In this document: positions 37,501 to 45,225 of the stretch, piece after piece
How positions within the stretch are numbered: the stretch's first letter is position 1
Layout of the letters: each line of letters opens with the position of its first letter
Origin: Caldimonas brevitalea
Lineage (GTDB): Bacteria > Pseudomonadota > Gammaproteobacteria > Burkholderiales > Burkholderiaceae_C
Length of the DNA stretch: 64,000 nucleotides
Assembly: GCF_001017435.1 (NCBI RefSeq)
Contig: NZ_CP011371.1
Span: forward strand, 2,480,001-2,544,000
Direction of reading: 5' to 3'
Notes under the pieces: model-generated
The model's input: only the letters and a program-made list of their open reading frames with translations
Databases searched by the model: none
What the model was told of the DNA's origin: nothing
Translations under genes and position numbers: made by a program

Positions 37501-39521
37501 GCCATTGGGTGGAGCCGATCGAAAACGTGGTCGATGCCTACCGCCGGGCGCGCGCTGAGCTGATGCGCGCGGGCGATTTTCCGTTTGCGTCATACACGTT
37601 TCTCGCCGGTGATTTGCTGTTTGATTGCGGCGCCACGCTGGATGCGGCCAGCGCCGAGGTGGATGCCGGGCTGGCCTTCGCGGCGCGCAGCGGCAATGAG
37701 GACTACAGGCAGCGCTACCTCCCGCGCCGCCAGCTGATTTGCGCGATGCGTGGTGAAACGCAGACGCCCGGCTGTTTCAGTGACGATGAGTTCGACGAGG
37801 TCGCCTATGTGGAAAAGCTGGGCGCTCCCGGCACCACATCGGCCACGTATCACATCGTGCGGGCAACGTCCGCAGCGATCTATGGTGATGCCGCAGCGCT
37901 GGTCCACCATGCGGGGCAAGCCATACAACTCGTGTCGCGCACACCGGGCTACTACCTCAGCGCACTCGCTCGTGTCCTTCAAGCCGTGGCCCTCGCGGAA
38001 GAAGCGCGCCGCCGGCCACTTGACGAACGTGCCCTGGTGCTGGAAGAGCTGGACCGCACCTGCCTTGAATGGCTGACCCAGCGCGCCATCGACGCGCCGC
38101 AGAACTATCGCCACTTGCAGCGCTGGGTCGAGGCTGAACGCGCCTGGGCCGCCGGCAGGACCTGGGCCGCGGGCGAGCTCTTCGATGCTGCGATGCAAGA
38201 GGTGGCGAAGCACTCGCGCCCCTGGCACCGCGCCGTGATCACGGAGCGGGCAGGGCTGTTCCACCTCGCACTCGGCATGGAGGCGACAGGGCGCCCCCTG
38301 CTGGCTCGGGCGTGCGATGTGTACGAAGCGTGGGGTGCCACGGGCAAAGCGCGTGAGATGCGCCGCGTCCATGCCTTCTTGCGCGGCGGCACCAGCCTGC
38401 TCCGTGGTGAGGGCAGCTTGCGCAGCACCATCGTGTCGACCGATGTCGTCGACATGATGGCCGTGCTGCGTGCGTCCCAAGCGCTCAGCTCGGAGACCAG
38501 CCTGGCGCGCCTGACCGACCGGGTCGGCAAGGTGCTGGGCGCGATCACGGGCGCCACCGGGGTACAACTGCTGGTGCGCCCGGACGCCGCCGCGGGCTGG
38601 TTCATGGCGGTGTCGCTGGCGAGTGGCGCCGACGCCGTCACGGTGGAGCAGGCCGGTGCGCGAGGCGATTTGCCGTTGTCGGTGTTCCGCTATGCCGAGC
38701 GCACCGGTGAAGTCTTGCTGGTCGACGATGCCACCCGTGACGATCGATTTGCTGCCGACCCGTATATTGCCAAGCTCGACCCATGCTCTTTGCTGCTGGC
38801 GCCCATCCTCAACCATGGCAAGCTGAGCGCCATGCTGATGCTGGAGAACCGCCTGCGCCGCGCGGCATTTACCGCGGAGCGGCTGGATTCGGTCACCCTG
38901 ATCGCCGGGCAGCTGTCCGTGTCGCTGGACAACGCGCTGCTCTATACCTCGCTGGAGCGCAAGGTGGCCGAGCGTACGGCCGCACTCGAAGAGGCCAACC
39001 GGCGTCTGGAACAGCTCAGCCTGACCGATGCCCTCACCGGCCTCGCCAACCGCCGCCGTTTCAGCGACGCGCTCGATGCCGAATGGCTACGTGGGCTGCG
39101 CAACCGCACGCCGCTGGGCCTGGCCTTGATCGACATCGACTTCTTCAAGCCCTACAACGACCACTACGGCCATCAAGGTGGCGACGCCTGTTTGCAACTC
39201 GTGGCCAAGGCCCTGGGGACGGGCCGCCGCCGCGGCAGTGACCTGGTGGCGCGCTATGGCGGCGAAGAGTTCGTGCTCTTGCTGCCGGACACCGACCTGG
39301 TCAACACCCACATGGTGGCCGAGCGGGTGCGCGCGGCCGTCGAGGCATTGACGGAGCCGCACCTGAAGTCCCCGCTGGGGAGGGTGACCATCAGCGTCGG
39401 CGTCGCTGCCACAGTGCCTGCAGCTGACATCAAGCCCGGTGCGTTGATCGAGACGGCTGACGCCGCCCTCTATGAGGCCAAGCGCAGCGGTCGCAACTGC
39501 GTCGTCAAGGCAGCGGGCTAG
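34590..39521 (+). CDS. Giant kinase-like/AAA ATPase/GAF/GGDEF signalling protein
   Basis: 1643 aa from the GTG at 34590, which has GGGAG upstream; the frame opens at 34449. Residues 1-265: a Ser/Thr kinase-like domain with VLKQLL, HKDINPSN and YMSPEQTGRTGRS, where the DFG motif is DFS. Residues about 300-600: AAA-16-type ATPase with Walker A GAPGVGKT at 324-331 and Walker B LVMVYDDMQW. A long helical region follows, then a GAF domain (about 1330-1490), a short coiled coil, and a GGDEF domain with GGEEF at 1557-1561 and the inhibitory RxxD (RGSD) at 1548-1551. This is a known multidomain layout in cyanobacteria and proteobacteria, here ending in a diguanylate cyclase rather than a histidine kinase. 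The output is probably c-di-GMP. Confidence 0.9.
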   Translation: MEEVLYRSDRTLVTRRPAPSTSGECGSSAHLVLKQLLGADASGRLRHETAILERLAKVDGVVKLARLPADTQVEPNTLAMRDEGGVPLSTVMQRTPLGLSEVVRFGCALAGVLANVHRAGVIHKDINPSNILVSGPLQQPTLIDFSISSNAAEERPGFTHQSHIAGTLAYMSPEQTGRTGRSVDSRADLYALGVTLYELTTGRKPFVSDDLLELVHDHLVQVPVAPASVQPDVPQNLSDVIMRLLEKEPDHRYQSAQGLAYDLARVQEALQKGDTTPFVLGQQDFPVRLTPPSRLVGRDTEIEALRDSVDHSIDGSGCCLLVSGAPGVGKTVLINELRPMVTARHGWFVSGKFDQYRQDAPATSLEALRALGRLLLAESEDQLASHRERVLEGLGSNIGFGPSLLPEFVLLLGRHPRVTVDDPREAEVRMIQATLDLLRSIACPERPLVMVYDDMQWAPSISLSFIDAVVTGSDRIPGLLVVVAYRPNEVDAAHPLSVLMARWKDLGLAPPRVELNNLPPADASTLIGQMLRLPEPEADKLAETLHERTEGNPYDTVELINALRQDELLVARNGLWEWDAAAIRRYVGDASVVDLLSRRIAKLPPAAKALLDVMACLGGEVQPDTLALAGGLSDDDLRQRLTASLEDGLLVTEQGDRTVLRFRHDRVQEAVFKGMQPAYRSRLHLDLARRMVERPELGAAAAEQYLAAVDALEACCDEAERRRVVGHFHHAAARLGALNSEVAERFLSAAIRLLKAVETPADASLLAVLEVEQHRALYSLGRLDEGDTVYTSIVARGSNPFDLVDPAGVQMSSLLNRRRYPESMSMGLELLAELGLPKPDEPDAAIAAGIQRLIAWHGSPDKQQDFERASVDDPRVLATAKLILKTANAAYFCDVVVFAWVILEAHRLWIEHGPCAELMPGVGATPFLLVGGPQDYRGAYEAGRHLVSVGDARGFEPGTSVARCIYSIAAGHWVEPIENVVDAYRRARAELMRAGDFPFASYTFLAGDLLFDCGATLDAASAEVDAGLAFAARSGNEDYRQRYLPRRQLICAMRGETQTPGCFSDDEFDEVAYVEKLGAPGTTSATYHIVRATSAAIYGDAAALVHHAGQAIQLVSRTPGYYLSALARVLQAVALAEEARRRPLDERALVLEELDRTCLEWLTQRAIDAPQNYRHLQRWVEAERAWAAGRTWAAGELFDAAMQEVAKHSRPWHRAVITERAGLFHLALGMEATGRPLLARACDVYEAWGATGKAREMRRVHAFLRGGTSLLRGEGSLRSTIVSTDVVDMMAVLRASQALSSETSLARLTDRVGKVLGAITGATGVQLLVRPDAAAGWFMAVSLASGADAVTVEQAGARGDLPLSVFRYAERTGEVLLVDDATRDDRFAADPYIAKLDPCSLLLAPILNHGKLSAMLMLENRLRRAAFTAERLDSVTLIAGQLSVSLDNALLYTSLERKVAERTAALEEANRRLEQLSLTDALTGLANRRRFSDALDAEWLRGLRNRTPLGLALIDIDFFKPYNDHYGHQGGDACLQLVAKALGTGRRRGSDLVARYGGEEFVLLLPDTDLVNTHMVAERVRAAVEALTEPHLKSPLGRVTISVGVAATVPAADIKPGALIETADAALYEAKRSGRNCVVKAAG

Positions 39522-39535
39522 GGGCGCCGGTGACG

Positions 39536-39567
39536 CCCGCCTGTCTGGGGCAGAGCACAGGCGGGCA
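39536..39567. terminator. Hairpin between convergent giant kinase and GH5 genes
   Basis: Ten-base-pair stem GCCCGCCTGT / ACAGGCGGGC with a 12-base loop, no T tract on either strand. It sits 15 bases after the giant gene stop in the convergent interval and may help end transcription from both sides. Confidence 0.5.
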
Positions 39568-39645
39568 ACGGCGGGCGTCGACGGCACAGCGTCGGCAGGT
39601 GCTTGCGCGTGGCCTTGCCCGGCACCCAGGCAAGGCGCAGGACGG

Positions 39646-41049
39646 TCAGCGGTCGGCGCAGAAGCCGAACTGAACCGTGCCGCCGGCCGGCACACTGGCG
39701 TTCCAGCCGACACCCGAGGCCGTGAGGGTTTGGCCCTGTTGGCTCCACTGGGCGTTCCAGACATTCACCGCGCGGCCTTCGATGGTCAGTTGGGCCTGCC
39801 ACCTCACGGCACTTCGGCCCCCGTTGCGCACATCGACGCTGGCGCAATAGCCGCTGCCCCAGTCTTTGCTCTTGGTGAGCTGCGTCGTCACGCTGCCTGG
39901 CGGTGGGGGCGGGGGCGGTGGGGGCGGTTCACCCGCCGCATCCCAGAAGCTGCGCAGCAGCGCCAGCTTGTCTTCGCGCAAGGAGACCCAGTCGTCCTTC
40001 AAGATGCCGCCGGTGTCGCCGCTGTTGGGGTTCCACGACCAATAGAAGAGGTTGCGGATGCCTTTGCGCTTGAGCCACGCGAACAGCGTGTCCTGGAAGG
40101 CCTTGTCCTTGGCCTGGCCGGTGCCGTACTGGCCGCCGGTCTCGCCGATCGCCATGGCATAACCCTGGTTCGCAAAGCGCCCGAAGTGCGCTTCCCAGAC
40201 CGCCGGCAGGTTGTTCGGGAAGTCGCCGGCGTCGAAGTAGCTCTGGTGCGCGACGTCGGGGCCGTACACGTGCGGTGAGAGCACCAGGCGGTTCAGCGGG
40301 ATGTCGAGGCCCGTGCAGGCCAGCGGTTCGAGGTTGCCGCCCCACCACCAGCCCGGCGTGGTGCTGCAATGGCTCTGGCCGCCGATACCTTCGACGAAGA
40401 CCAGCGTGTTGGGCGCCTCGGCGAGCACGGCCTTCGATGCGCGCTCCGCCGCCAGGTTCCAGTCGGTCGCGGTGTTGCCGGTCCCCCAGGTGGCGCTGCC
40501 GTGGGGCTCGTTCTTCAGGTCGAGCCCGAGGAAATGACGGTAGCCCTTGTAGCGCTTCGCGACCGCGCGCAGGTCGGCGATCCATTGCGCCTCGGTGTAG
40601 CCGGGCACGTACCACAGCTCGGAGATCGCCTGGCAATCCGGGCGGTGGTGGTCGATCAGCACGTACATGCCGCGGCGGTCCATCTCGGCCACCAGCTTGT
40701 CGAGCACCTGCAGGCTGTTCAGGCCCTGCAGGTCCGGGTTCAGCTCGTGATCGATCGAGGTGACGGGCTCGCCGCGCAGCGAGCCCGGGCAGACGGGGAT
40801 GCGCACGGCGTTGAACCCGGCCGACTGCATCTGGTCCAGCATCTGTTTCCAGTTGCGGGCCCATAGGCCTTGCACCACGCGGGTTTCGGTTTCGAAGCCG
40901 AACCAGTTCACGCCCTTGAGGGTGAGGCGGGTGCCGGCGTCGGTGTAGATCTGTCCGTCCGACACATAGAAGGCGCTGGCCGGAGGGCCGGCCAGCGTGA
41001 GCGTGGCGGCGACTGCCGCAGTGGCAGCCCAGCGAAGTCTGGATCTCAT
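39646..41049 (-). CDS. Secreted GH5 cellulase (endoglucanase) with C-terminal CBM2
   Basis: 467 aa. The signal peptide is about residues 1-26 (cleaved after ASA). The GH5 catalytic domain (about 27-370) has LKGVNWFGFET, the acid/base Glu181 in LDLKNEPHG and the nucleophile Glu303 in AIGETGG. A ten-proline linker (375-384) leads to a family 2 carbohydrate-binding module (about 387-467) with the terminal disulfide pair Cys402/Cys464 and conserved Trp residues. Likely hydrolyses internal beta-1,4-glucan bonds outside the cell. GGAGA lies before the ATG. It is the second gene of an operon behind the GH48 gene, 55 bases apart. Confidence 0.92.
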   Translation of the reverse strand: MRSRLRWAATAAVAATLTLAGPPASAFYVSDGQIYTDAGTRLTLKGVNWFGFETETRVVQGLWARNWKQMLDQMQSAGFNAVRIPVCPGSLRGEPVTSIDHELNPDLQGLNSLQVLDKLVAEMDRRGMYVLIDHHRPDCQAISELWYVPGYTEAQWIADLRAVAKRYKGYRHFLGLDLKNEPHGSATWGTGNTATDWNLAAERASKAVLAEAPNTLVFVEGIGGQSHCSTTPGWWWGGNLEPLACTGLDIPLNRLVLSPHVYGPDVAHQSYFDAGDFPNNLPAVWEAHFGRFANQGYAMAIGETGGQYGTGQAKDKAFQDTLFAWLKRKGIRNLFYWSWNPNSGDTGGILKDDWVSLREDKLALLRSFWDAAGEPPPPPPPPPPGSVTTQLTKSKDWGSGYCASVDVRNGGRSAVRWQAQLTIEGRAVNVWNAQWSQQGQTLTASGVGWNASVPAGGTVQFGFCADR

Positions 41050-41104
41050 GTCTCGGTCTCCATCTAGAGTGCAAAAGTGCCGGCGAGCGGCGGCGCGGGC
41101 ACGC

Positions 41105-43303
41105 TCAAGGCTGCGGCGGACAGCGCCAGGTTGACCGGCACCACGACCCGCCTTCAGCGACGTTGACCGACGCCGGGTCGACGACGATGGACGGCGTGCC
41201 GCTGTCGGCCACCAACGTGGCGTAGTCGGCCATCGCCAACGCGATGTCGGCCTGGGCCCAGAAGCGGTGGTAGGTCCAGCGCGGCGACGGGCCGCCGTCG
41301 AGGTAGGCCTTGAGTTTCGGCCACTGGGGGTCTTCCTGGTACTTGGGGCGGATGCTCAGGAAGGTCGCGTTCGAGTCGATCGTCGCGCCTTGCGCGTTGG
41401 TCCCGGTCCAGCCCGGCGGCACGTAGACGCCACTGCCGGTGGCAGCGTCGAAGCGGTCGTCGAAGCGCAGGTAGTCCTTGCGCTCTTCGCTGACGGCCAC
41501 GCCCTTCGCATCCTGGTGTTGGTCCCACATGCGGTCGAGCAACTCCTTGGCCAGCTTTTTCGCAGCGCTGTCGTTGGCCTTGGCGCCGTAGTAGATCAAG
41601 GTGCGGGCAAAGGCGGCGGCGATGCCGACGTCGTTGGTGGTGTCGACCACCTCGACCCGCAAGCCGGCATTGGCGCCCGGCGCTGCCGCATTCCAGGTGT
41701 CGGGCTGGCCGCTCCACTTCAACGTGTTGGGGATGAGGTAGGTGCCGTCGGCGTTCAGCTGGGTGTGGCTGGAAGCCCAGCGGACCCAATTGTCGAGCAC
41801 CGCCCGGGCCCGGGCGTCGCCGCTCACGTAGTAGTACTCGGCCACGCGCTGCATCGACCAGGCCTGGAAGCCGAACCAGGTGTTGGACGCCGGGTCGTGG
41901 TAGACCGGCTTCTCGTCATAGAACATGCCGTAGAAGGTGGCGGTACCGGGCGGGGGTGTGCCGTGGTCACCGCCATAACTGTTGGTGGCGCCGCCCGCGA
42001 TGGCGCCGTCGGCGGATTGCAGCCAACGGTAGAACTCGAGCTGCCGCTGCAGGCTCTTGGCCCAGTCGCTCGCGCCGGTGGTCGACAGCGGCTTGAACGC
42101 GGGTTGCGTGGCCAGCGCCCAGGCCGCCAGCGGGTTCTGGTAGCCGAAGTGGGTGTGGCTGGAACTGATGCGCCACGCCCAGCCGGCATTCGTGTCGGTG
42201 GCGCCGCCCCAGGCGTAGTACCAGCTCATCAGATAGTGCTGGTTGTCGCGCAAGCCTCGTGCGTCGGGAGTGCCGGAGCCGCCGGGGCAGGCGCGCGGGT
42301 CGATGCAGTTGCCGACCTTCTTGAAGTACTTGTCGAACATGGCGTAGCGCAGGTAGTCGCCCATCTTCGACGCCTTCTTCACCAGGTCGGCCACCTCGGC
42401 CGACTTGCCTTGCTCCTTGGCCCAGACCGAGGCCCAGTAGATCGCCTGCACGGCGCGTGCGTCGGCATCGGGCGCATTGGTGTAGCGCCACTGGCGTGTG
42501 TAATTGCTGTCGCCCGTGAACAGGCTCAAGAAACCTTGCGAGCCGCCGTTGCGGCCCCAGCGGAAGGTCTCGCATGACGGGTGGGGCACCGTCTCCCACA
42601 CCGACTCCTGCGATCCACGCTGGAAGGTGTTGATGTAGGCCGGACGGGTGATGCCGTCACCGCAGCGTCCGTAGCCGTACCAGTTGTCGACGTCGAGCAG
42701 CCAGTGCATGCCGTAGATGTCGCGCGTGCCATAGGCGGCTGCCAGTTCGTTGGCGAGCGGGTCCTGGCCCACCGGCACCGACCCGTCGATGGGGGAGGGG
42801 TAGTGCTGGGGCAGCGGGTGTTCCGCCGCATAGGTCGCAGGCTTGCCCGGGTTGTAGAAGCTGTTGGTGGGCTGGTCCTGGGGCGACGGGATGATGTACT
42901 GCTCCATGTTCGCCCACGCCTTCTTCAGCGGGCCCCAGTCGCCGGTGGCTCGGCCGTATTGCGCTTCCAGCCACAGCCAGAAGCTGTAGGCCTCGGAGGT
43001 GGTCTCATGGCCATGGTCGGGCGCCTCGACGATGAGCGTCTCGACCGAGTGGTAGGGCACGCCTTCGGGGCTGAAGTAGCCGTTGGCCGGGTTTTTGATC
43101 TTGTGGTACTGGGTCAGGAAGCGTTGCGCGTATTCGGCGTCGGCCGCACTGGCCTGACCGGGCAGGGTGTAGGCGAACAGCGCCAGCGAGGCCGTGGACG
43201 TCAGCGCGATGGCGCGCCGCATCCAGCGGGGAGGGCGTGTCCTCCTTGTTGTGGTCGCGGACAGGGGCGCGGCGCCACGGCGCCGTGAGGTTGCTGATGT
43301 CAT
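41105..43303 (-). CDS. Secreted GH48 cellobiohydrolase, C-terminal module broken by an apparent frameshift
   Basis: 732 aa. The N-terminus is Arg-rich and followed by a signal peptide cleaved after about residue 53 (GQASA). The GH48 fold follows: [20 protein letters not shown], then [19 protein letters not shown] with the likely catalytic acid Glu104, and the Trp-rich subsites ([15 protein letters not shown]). Processive exo-cellulase acting on crystalline cellulose. The ATG at 43303 has AGGAG upstream and is preferred over 43426. After [12 protein letters not shown] the frame turns into Trp/Cys/Arg-rich residues and stops; shifting by one base restores [11 protein letters not shown], the start of a beta-sandwich linker module. 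Confidence 0.9.
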   Translation of the reverse strand: MTSATSRRRGAAPLSATTTRRTRPPRWMRRAIALTSTASLALFAYTLPGQASAADAEYAQRFLTQYHKIKNPANGYFSPEGVPYHSVETLIVEAPDHGHETTSEAYSFWLWLEAQYGRATGDWGPLKKAWANMEQYIIPSPQDQPTNSFYNPGKPATYAAEHPLPQHYPSPIDGSVPVGQDPLANELAAAYGTRDIYGMHWLLDVDNWYGYGRCGDGITRPAYINTFQRGSQESVWETVPHPSCETFRWGRNGGSQGFLSLFTGDSNYTRQWRYTNAPDADARAVQAIYWASVWAKEQGKSAEVADLVKKASKMGDYLRYAMFDKYFKKVGNCIDPRACPGGSGTPDARGLRDNQHYLMSWYYAWGGATDTNAGWAWRISSSHTHFGYQNPLAAWALATQPAFKPLSTTGASDWAKSLQRQLEFYRWLQSADGAIAGGATNSYGGDHGTPPPGTATFYGMFYDEKPVYHDPASNTWFGFQAWSMQRVAEYYYVSGDARARAVLDNWVRWASSHTQLNADGTYLIPNTLKWSGQPDTWNAAAPGANAGLRVEVVDTTNDVGIAAAFARTLIYYGAKANDSAAKKLAKELLDRMWDQHQDAKGVAVSEERKDYLRFDDRFDAATGSGVYVPPGWTGTNAQGATIDSNATFLSIRPKYQEDPQWPKLKAYLDGGPSPRWTYHRFWAQADIALAMADYATLVADSGTPSIVVDPASVNVAEGGSWCRSTWRCPPQP

Positions 43304-43796
43304 GGGGTCTCCTACCTGCATGCGGATGACGTGAGAGGGCCGCGGAATGGCACTCCGATCACGTCGAAACCCATTGCCGAAGGCACTGGGCGAACACGGC
43401 GCGCGACGAGACCGCGTACCGCTCAAACTGCCGCGCTCGGTCCTCGTTCACCGACACGACAAGCAATGAAAGCGCTTTCAGAACCGTCAGCTTCGAGGGG
43501 ATAGGGGGAGAGGTCAACTGACACAAATATCAGCTGCTCATGTACGTGTTTAGGAAAGGTCAGGGCGTGGGATGTGGCGTGAAAACGAACCGCCTGCCCA
43601 CTCGCGTGGGCGTGGAGGGAGCGAAGGCTACGCAACTCGACCTTCTCCAGCGGCTCGACTCCAGGCCGGTGTCCAAGAAGGGGCGACTCTCCTCCGGGTG
43701 TCCTCTGTTTTTTCGTGCCGAAACGCGCGGCTACAAGCACAGAAGCGCCGGGGGCCGAGGTCGCGCCGAAGCTGCCGCAGAATGTTGCCCGTCGAG
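43304..43796. other. Upstream region of the cellulase operon and left flank of the effector island
   Basis: No gene supported. It holds a perfect LacI-type palindrome at 43467-43480. The minus-strand open frame at 43423-43740 shows no protein-like character and no ribosome binding site. Confidence 0.5.
43467..43480. promoter_or_regulatory. LacI-type operator palindrome upstream of the GH48-GH5 operon
   Basis: TGAAAGCGCTTTCA is a perfect 14-base palindrome with the central CG typical of LacI/GalR-family operators. It lies 164 bases before the GH48 start codon. No LacI-family gene is in the window, so the regulator would be elsewhere. Confidence 0.6.
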
Positions 43797-44303
43797 GTGA
43801 CAGGGAGAGAACAACATGCCTACCTTGCTCAGCTGTGGGCCAACCATCCCAATGTGAAGGGGGATGGGCCGTTGCTCGACAAGAGCGTCTACGAGAACCA
43901 GTGCGCGATTGGCGTATCCGCTGCGCTTATGCGGTCGGGCGTCAACATGAAGGCGTACTCGGGCGTTTGGTCCTGGCAGAAGGACAAGCCCAAGTACGCG
44001 ATCCGGGCCCAAGAGCTAGCCAGCTGGTTGGCAAGTGGAGCGGCTCACCTTCCGACCAGATTCCAGAAGTACACCGGAGACGATGTCAAAAACATCTGGG
44101 AAAAGGTGGAAGACAGGACCGGCGTCATCTTTTTCCGGGACTACTACGGGCCCGGCATGCAGGGAGACCACATCGACTTGCGGAACGGCAGTCGTATGAC
44201 GGCCCTGAGCTCCTGGGTGCGTATCAACCTTCGCGTCGGCCCTGTCGGGCTCGGGTCAGATCACCGCAAGTCCTCTGCGGTGTGGTTCTGGGAGATGCCG
44301 TGA
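43797..44303 (+). CDS. Tae4-like type VI secretion amidase effector, possibly frameshifted at its start
   Basis: About 162-168 aa. The conserved body has the catalytic Cys in ENQCAIGVSAALMRSG, the YAIRAQELASWL helix, GVIFF and the catalytic His in GDHIDLRNG, matching Tae4-type NlpC/P60-like peptidoglycan amidases injected by type VI secretion. The best ribosome binding site (GGGAGA) precedes an ATG at 43816 in a different frame, which reads MPTLL and stops after 13 codons; adding one base after codon 3-4 would give MPT-x-AQLWANHP, the expected Tae4 start. As it stands, translation would need the GTG at 43797 or an ATG at 43782. Followed by a coupled membrane protein gene. Confidence 0.75.
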   Translation: MTGREQHAYLAQLWANHPNVKGDGPLLDKSVYENQCAIGVSAALMRSGVNMKAYSGVWSWQKDKPKYAIRAQELASWLASGAAHLPTRFQKYTGDDVKNIWEKVEDRTGVIFFRDYYGPGMQGDHIDLRNGSRMTALSSWVRINLRVGPVGLGSDHRKSSAVWFWEMP

Positions 44304-44512
44304 AGCGCCTGCTGAGCATCATTTTCGGGGCGCTGGTGGGCGGAGCAGCTGCGTTCCTAACTGCCGCGGCGCTGTCTCAATGGCACTCGTCCAGCGCCAA
44401 GAGCGAAGACGAGATGGGAACTGTGGCTCTGGTCGGCATGGCCTTTACCGTGGTGTGCTCCCTCGCGGGCGCGGGGATCGGGAACCGCCTGTACCGCAGA
44501 CGGCTACGTTAG
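44300..44512 (+). CDS. Small two-helix membrane protein, coupled to the Tae4-like gene
   Basis: 70 aa. The GTG start overlaps the effector stop (GTGA), with GGGAGA seven bases upstream. Two hydrophobic helices (about residues 4-25 and 40-60) are separated by a short polar loop (SQWHSSSAKSEDEMG) and end in a basic tail (RLYRRRLR). No known family recognised. It takes the position normally held by the periplasmic Tai4 immunity protein, but does not look like it (no cleavable signal, no Cys pair, half the length). It may be a non-standard immunity protein or an unrelated hitchhiker. Confidence 0.65.
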   Translation: MKRLLSIIFGALVGGAAAFLTAAALSQWHSSSAKSEDEMGTVALVGMAFTVVCSLAGAGIGNRLYRRRLR

Positions 44513-44927
44513 GCGGACAAAAGGGGCCAGCAGGCAGTAGGCGAATGCGTCCTCGGAGGGTATGGCGTAGATGAGCTGTGAGGGAAGCGGCTGGGAGGGG
44601 GTTGAGGGCCCGCCCGATGGCCTGGAACTTCTCAACGTACTCCACGCTTCTGCGCTGCGAGCCTGTCGGCTTCGCGGCGGTCGGAGGCATTGAGGGAGAG
44701 GAAGATTCGGGAGCGCTCCTCAAAAGGCGCCCTGACGGTCCTTGGGGATCACGATGCGGAGTTGCCAAACCCCTCCGCCGTGGACCAAGCCTAGCGGTCT
44801 TGCCATCGGCTGCGTACCAGCCGGGTCGGATCATCGAAGGAATGCAGACGAGTGAACTACAAATCGTCTTGGATACTGCGTCGGCCCTGGAAGCGCGTGC
44901 TTCCTGGCGACGCGAGAAGATGGGTGA
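44513..44927. other. Region between the island genes and ffs
   Basis: Contains the broken integrase start at 44632-44806 on the minus strand. From about 44600 to 44504, also minus strand, a further stretch in a third frame (PSQLIYAIPSEDAFAYCLLAPF) looks protein-like but was not recognised. The other open frames here are unlikely to be genes. Confidence 0.45.
44632..44806 (-). pseudogene. Degraded tyrosine integrase N-terminus (DUF6538-like)
   Basis: The ATG at 44806 begins MARPLGLVHGGGVWQLRIVI then PKDRQGAF and hits TGA at 44722. A one-base shift inside the TTTT run at 44722-44725 continues with EERSRIFLSLNASDRREADR then LAAQKRG before TGA at 44632. This combines into the N-terminal arm-binding region common in phage-type tyrosine recombinases (MARP-GL--R-G-WY-R--VP pattern, SL-TSDRREA-RLA). 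The catalytic domain is absent. It lies just past the 3' end of ffs, as integrases of elements inserted there would. Confidence 0.65.
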
Positions 44928-45018
44928 CGAGCCTTAACCCCGGCACTGGTCGCAACAGTTAGGGCTGCTTCGTTCCCGACCTGACCCGGTTGGCCGCGCT
45001 CCCATGCGGGGAGGCCCG
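44928..45018 (-). ncRNA. ffs: Signal recognition particle 4.5S RNA
   Basis: Minus-strand sequence has the universal SRP apical motif GGTCAGGTCGGGAACGAAGC followed by AGCC, flanked by complementary arms: GGGCCT ... CCCCGCA at the 5' end pairs with TGCCGGGG ... AGGCTC at the 3' end. About 91 nt, the short bacterial form. The RNA binds Ffh and guides membrane proteins to the Sec translocon. It is divergent from dnaX, as in other Burkholderiales. End positions are estimated from base pairing. Confidence 0.92.
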
Positions 45019-45225
45019 TCACGCACGATTGTAAGCCACCTTTCATCCGCCTCGCTTTGCTTCGCCGTTTTGCTGCGGTCTGCGCCTGAGATCGCTCGGC
45101 AGCCCCACGTCCCCGGCCTCGTGCGACTGCCGCCGGCCTGGCGGCACGGCGGCGGCGGCGACGGACAAGCGGGCAGCGACTGCTGCTGCCGGCGGCCCGC
45201 AAGTCCGCCCCGTAGAATCGCGAGA

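Noticed and set aside
43423-43740. 105-aa minus-strand frame upstream of GH48
   Set aside because: No ribosome binding site and no protein-like pattern; covers the LacI-type palindrome and likely promoter.
44578-44937. 119-aa plus-strand frame beside ffs
   Set aside because: Runs antisense to the integrase remnant and into the ffs 3' end; composition not protein-like.
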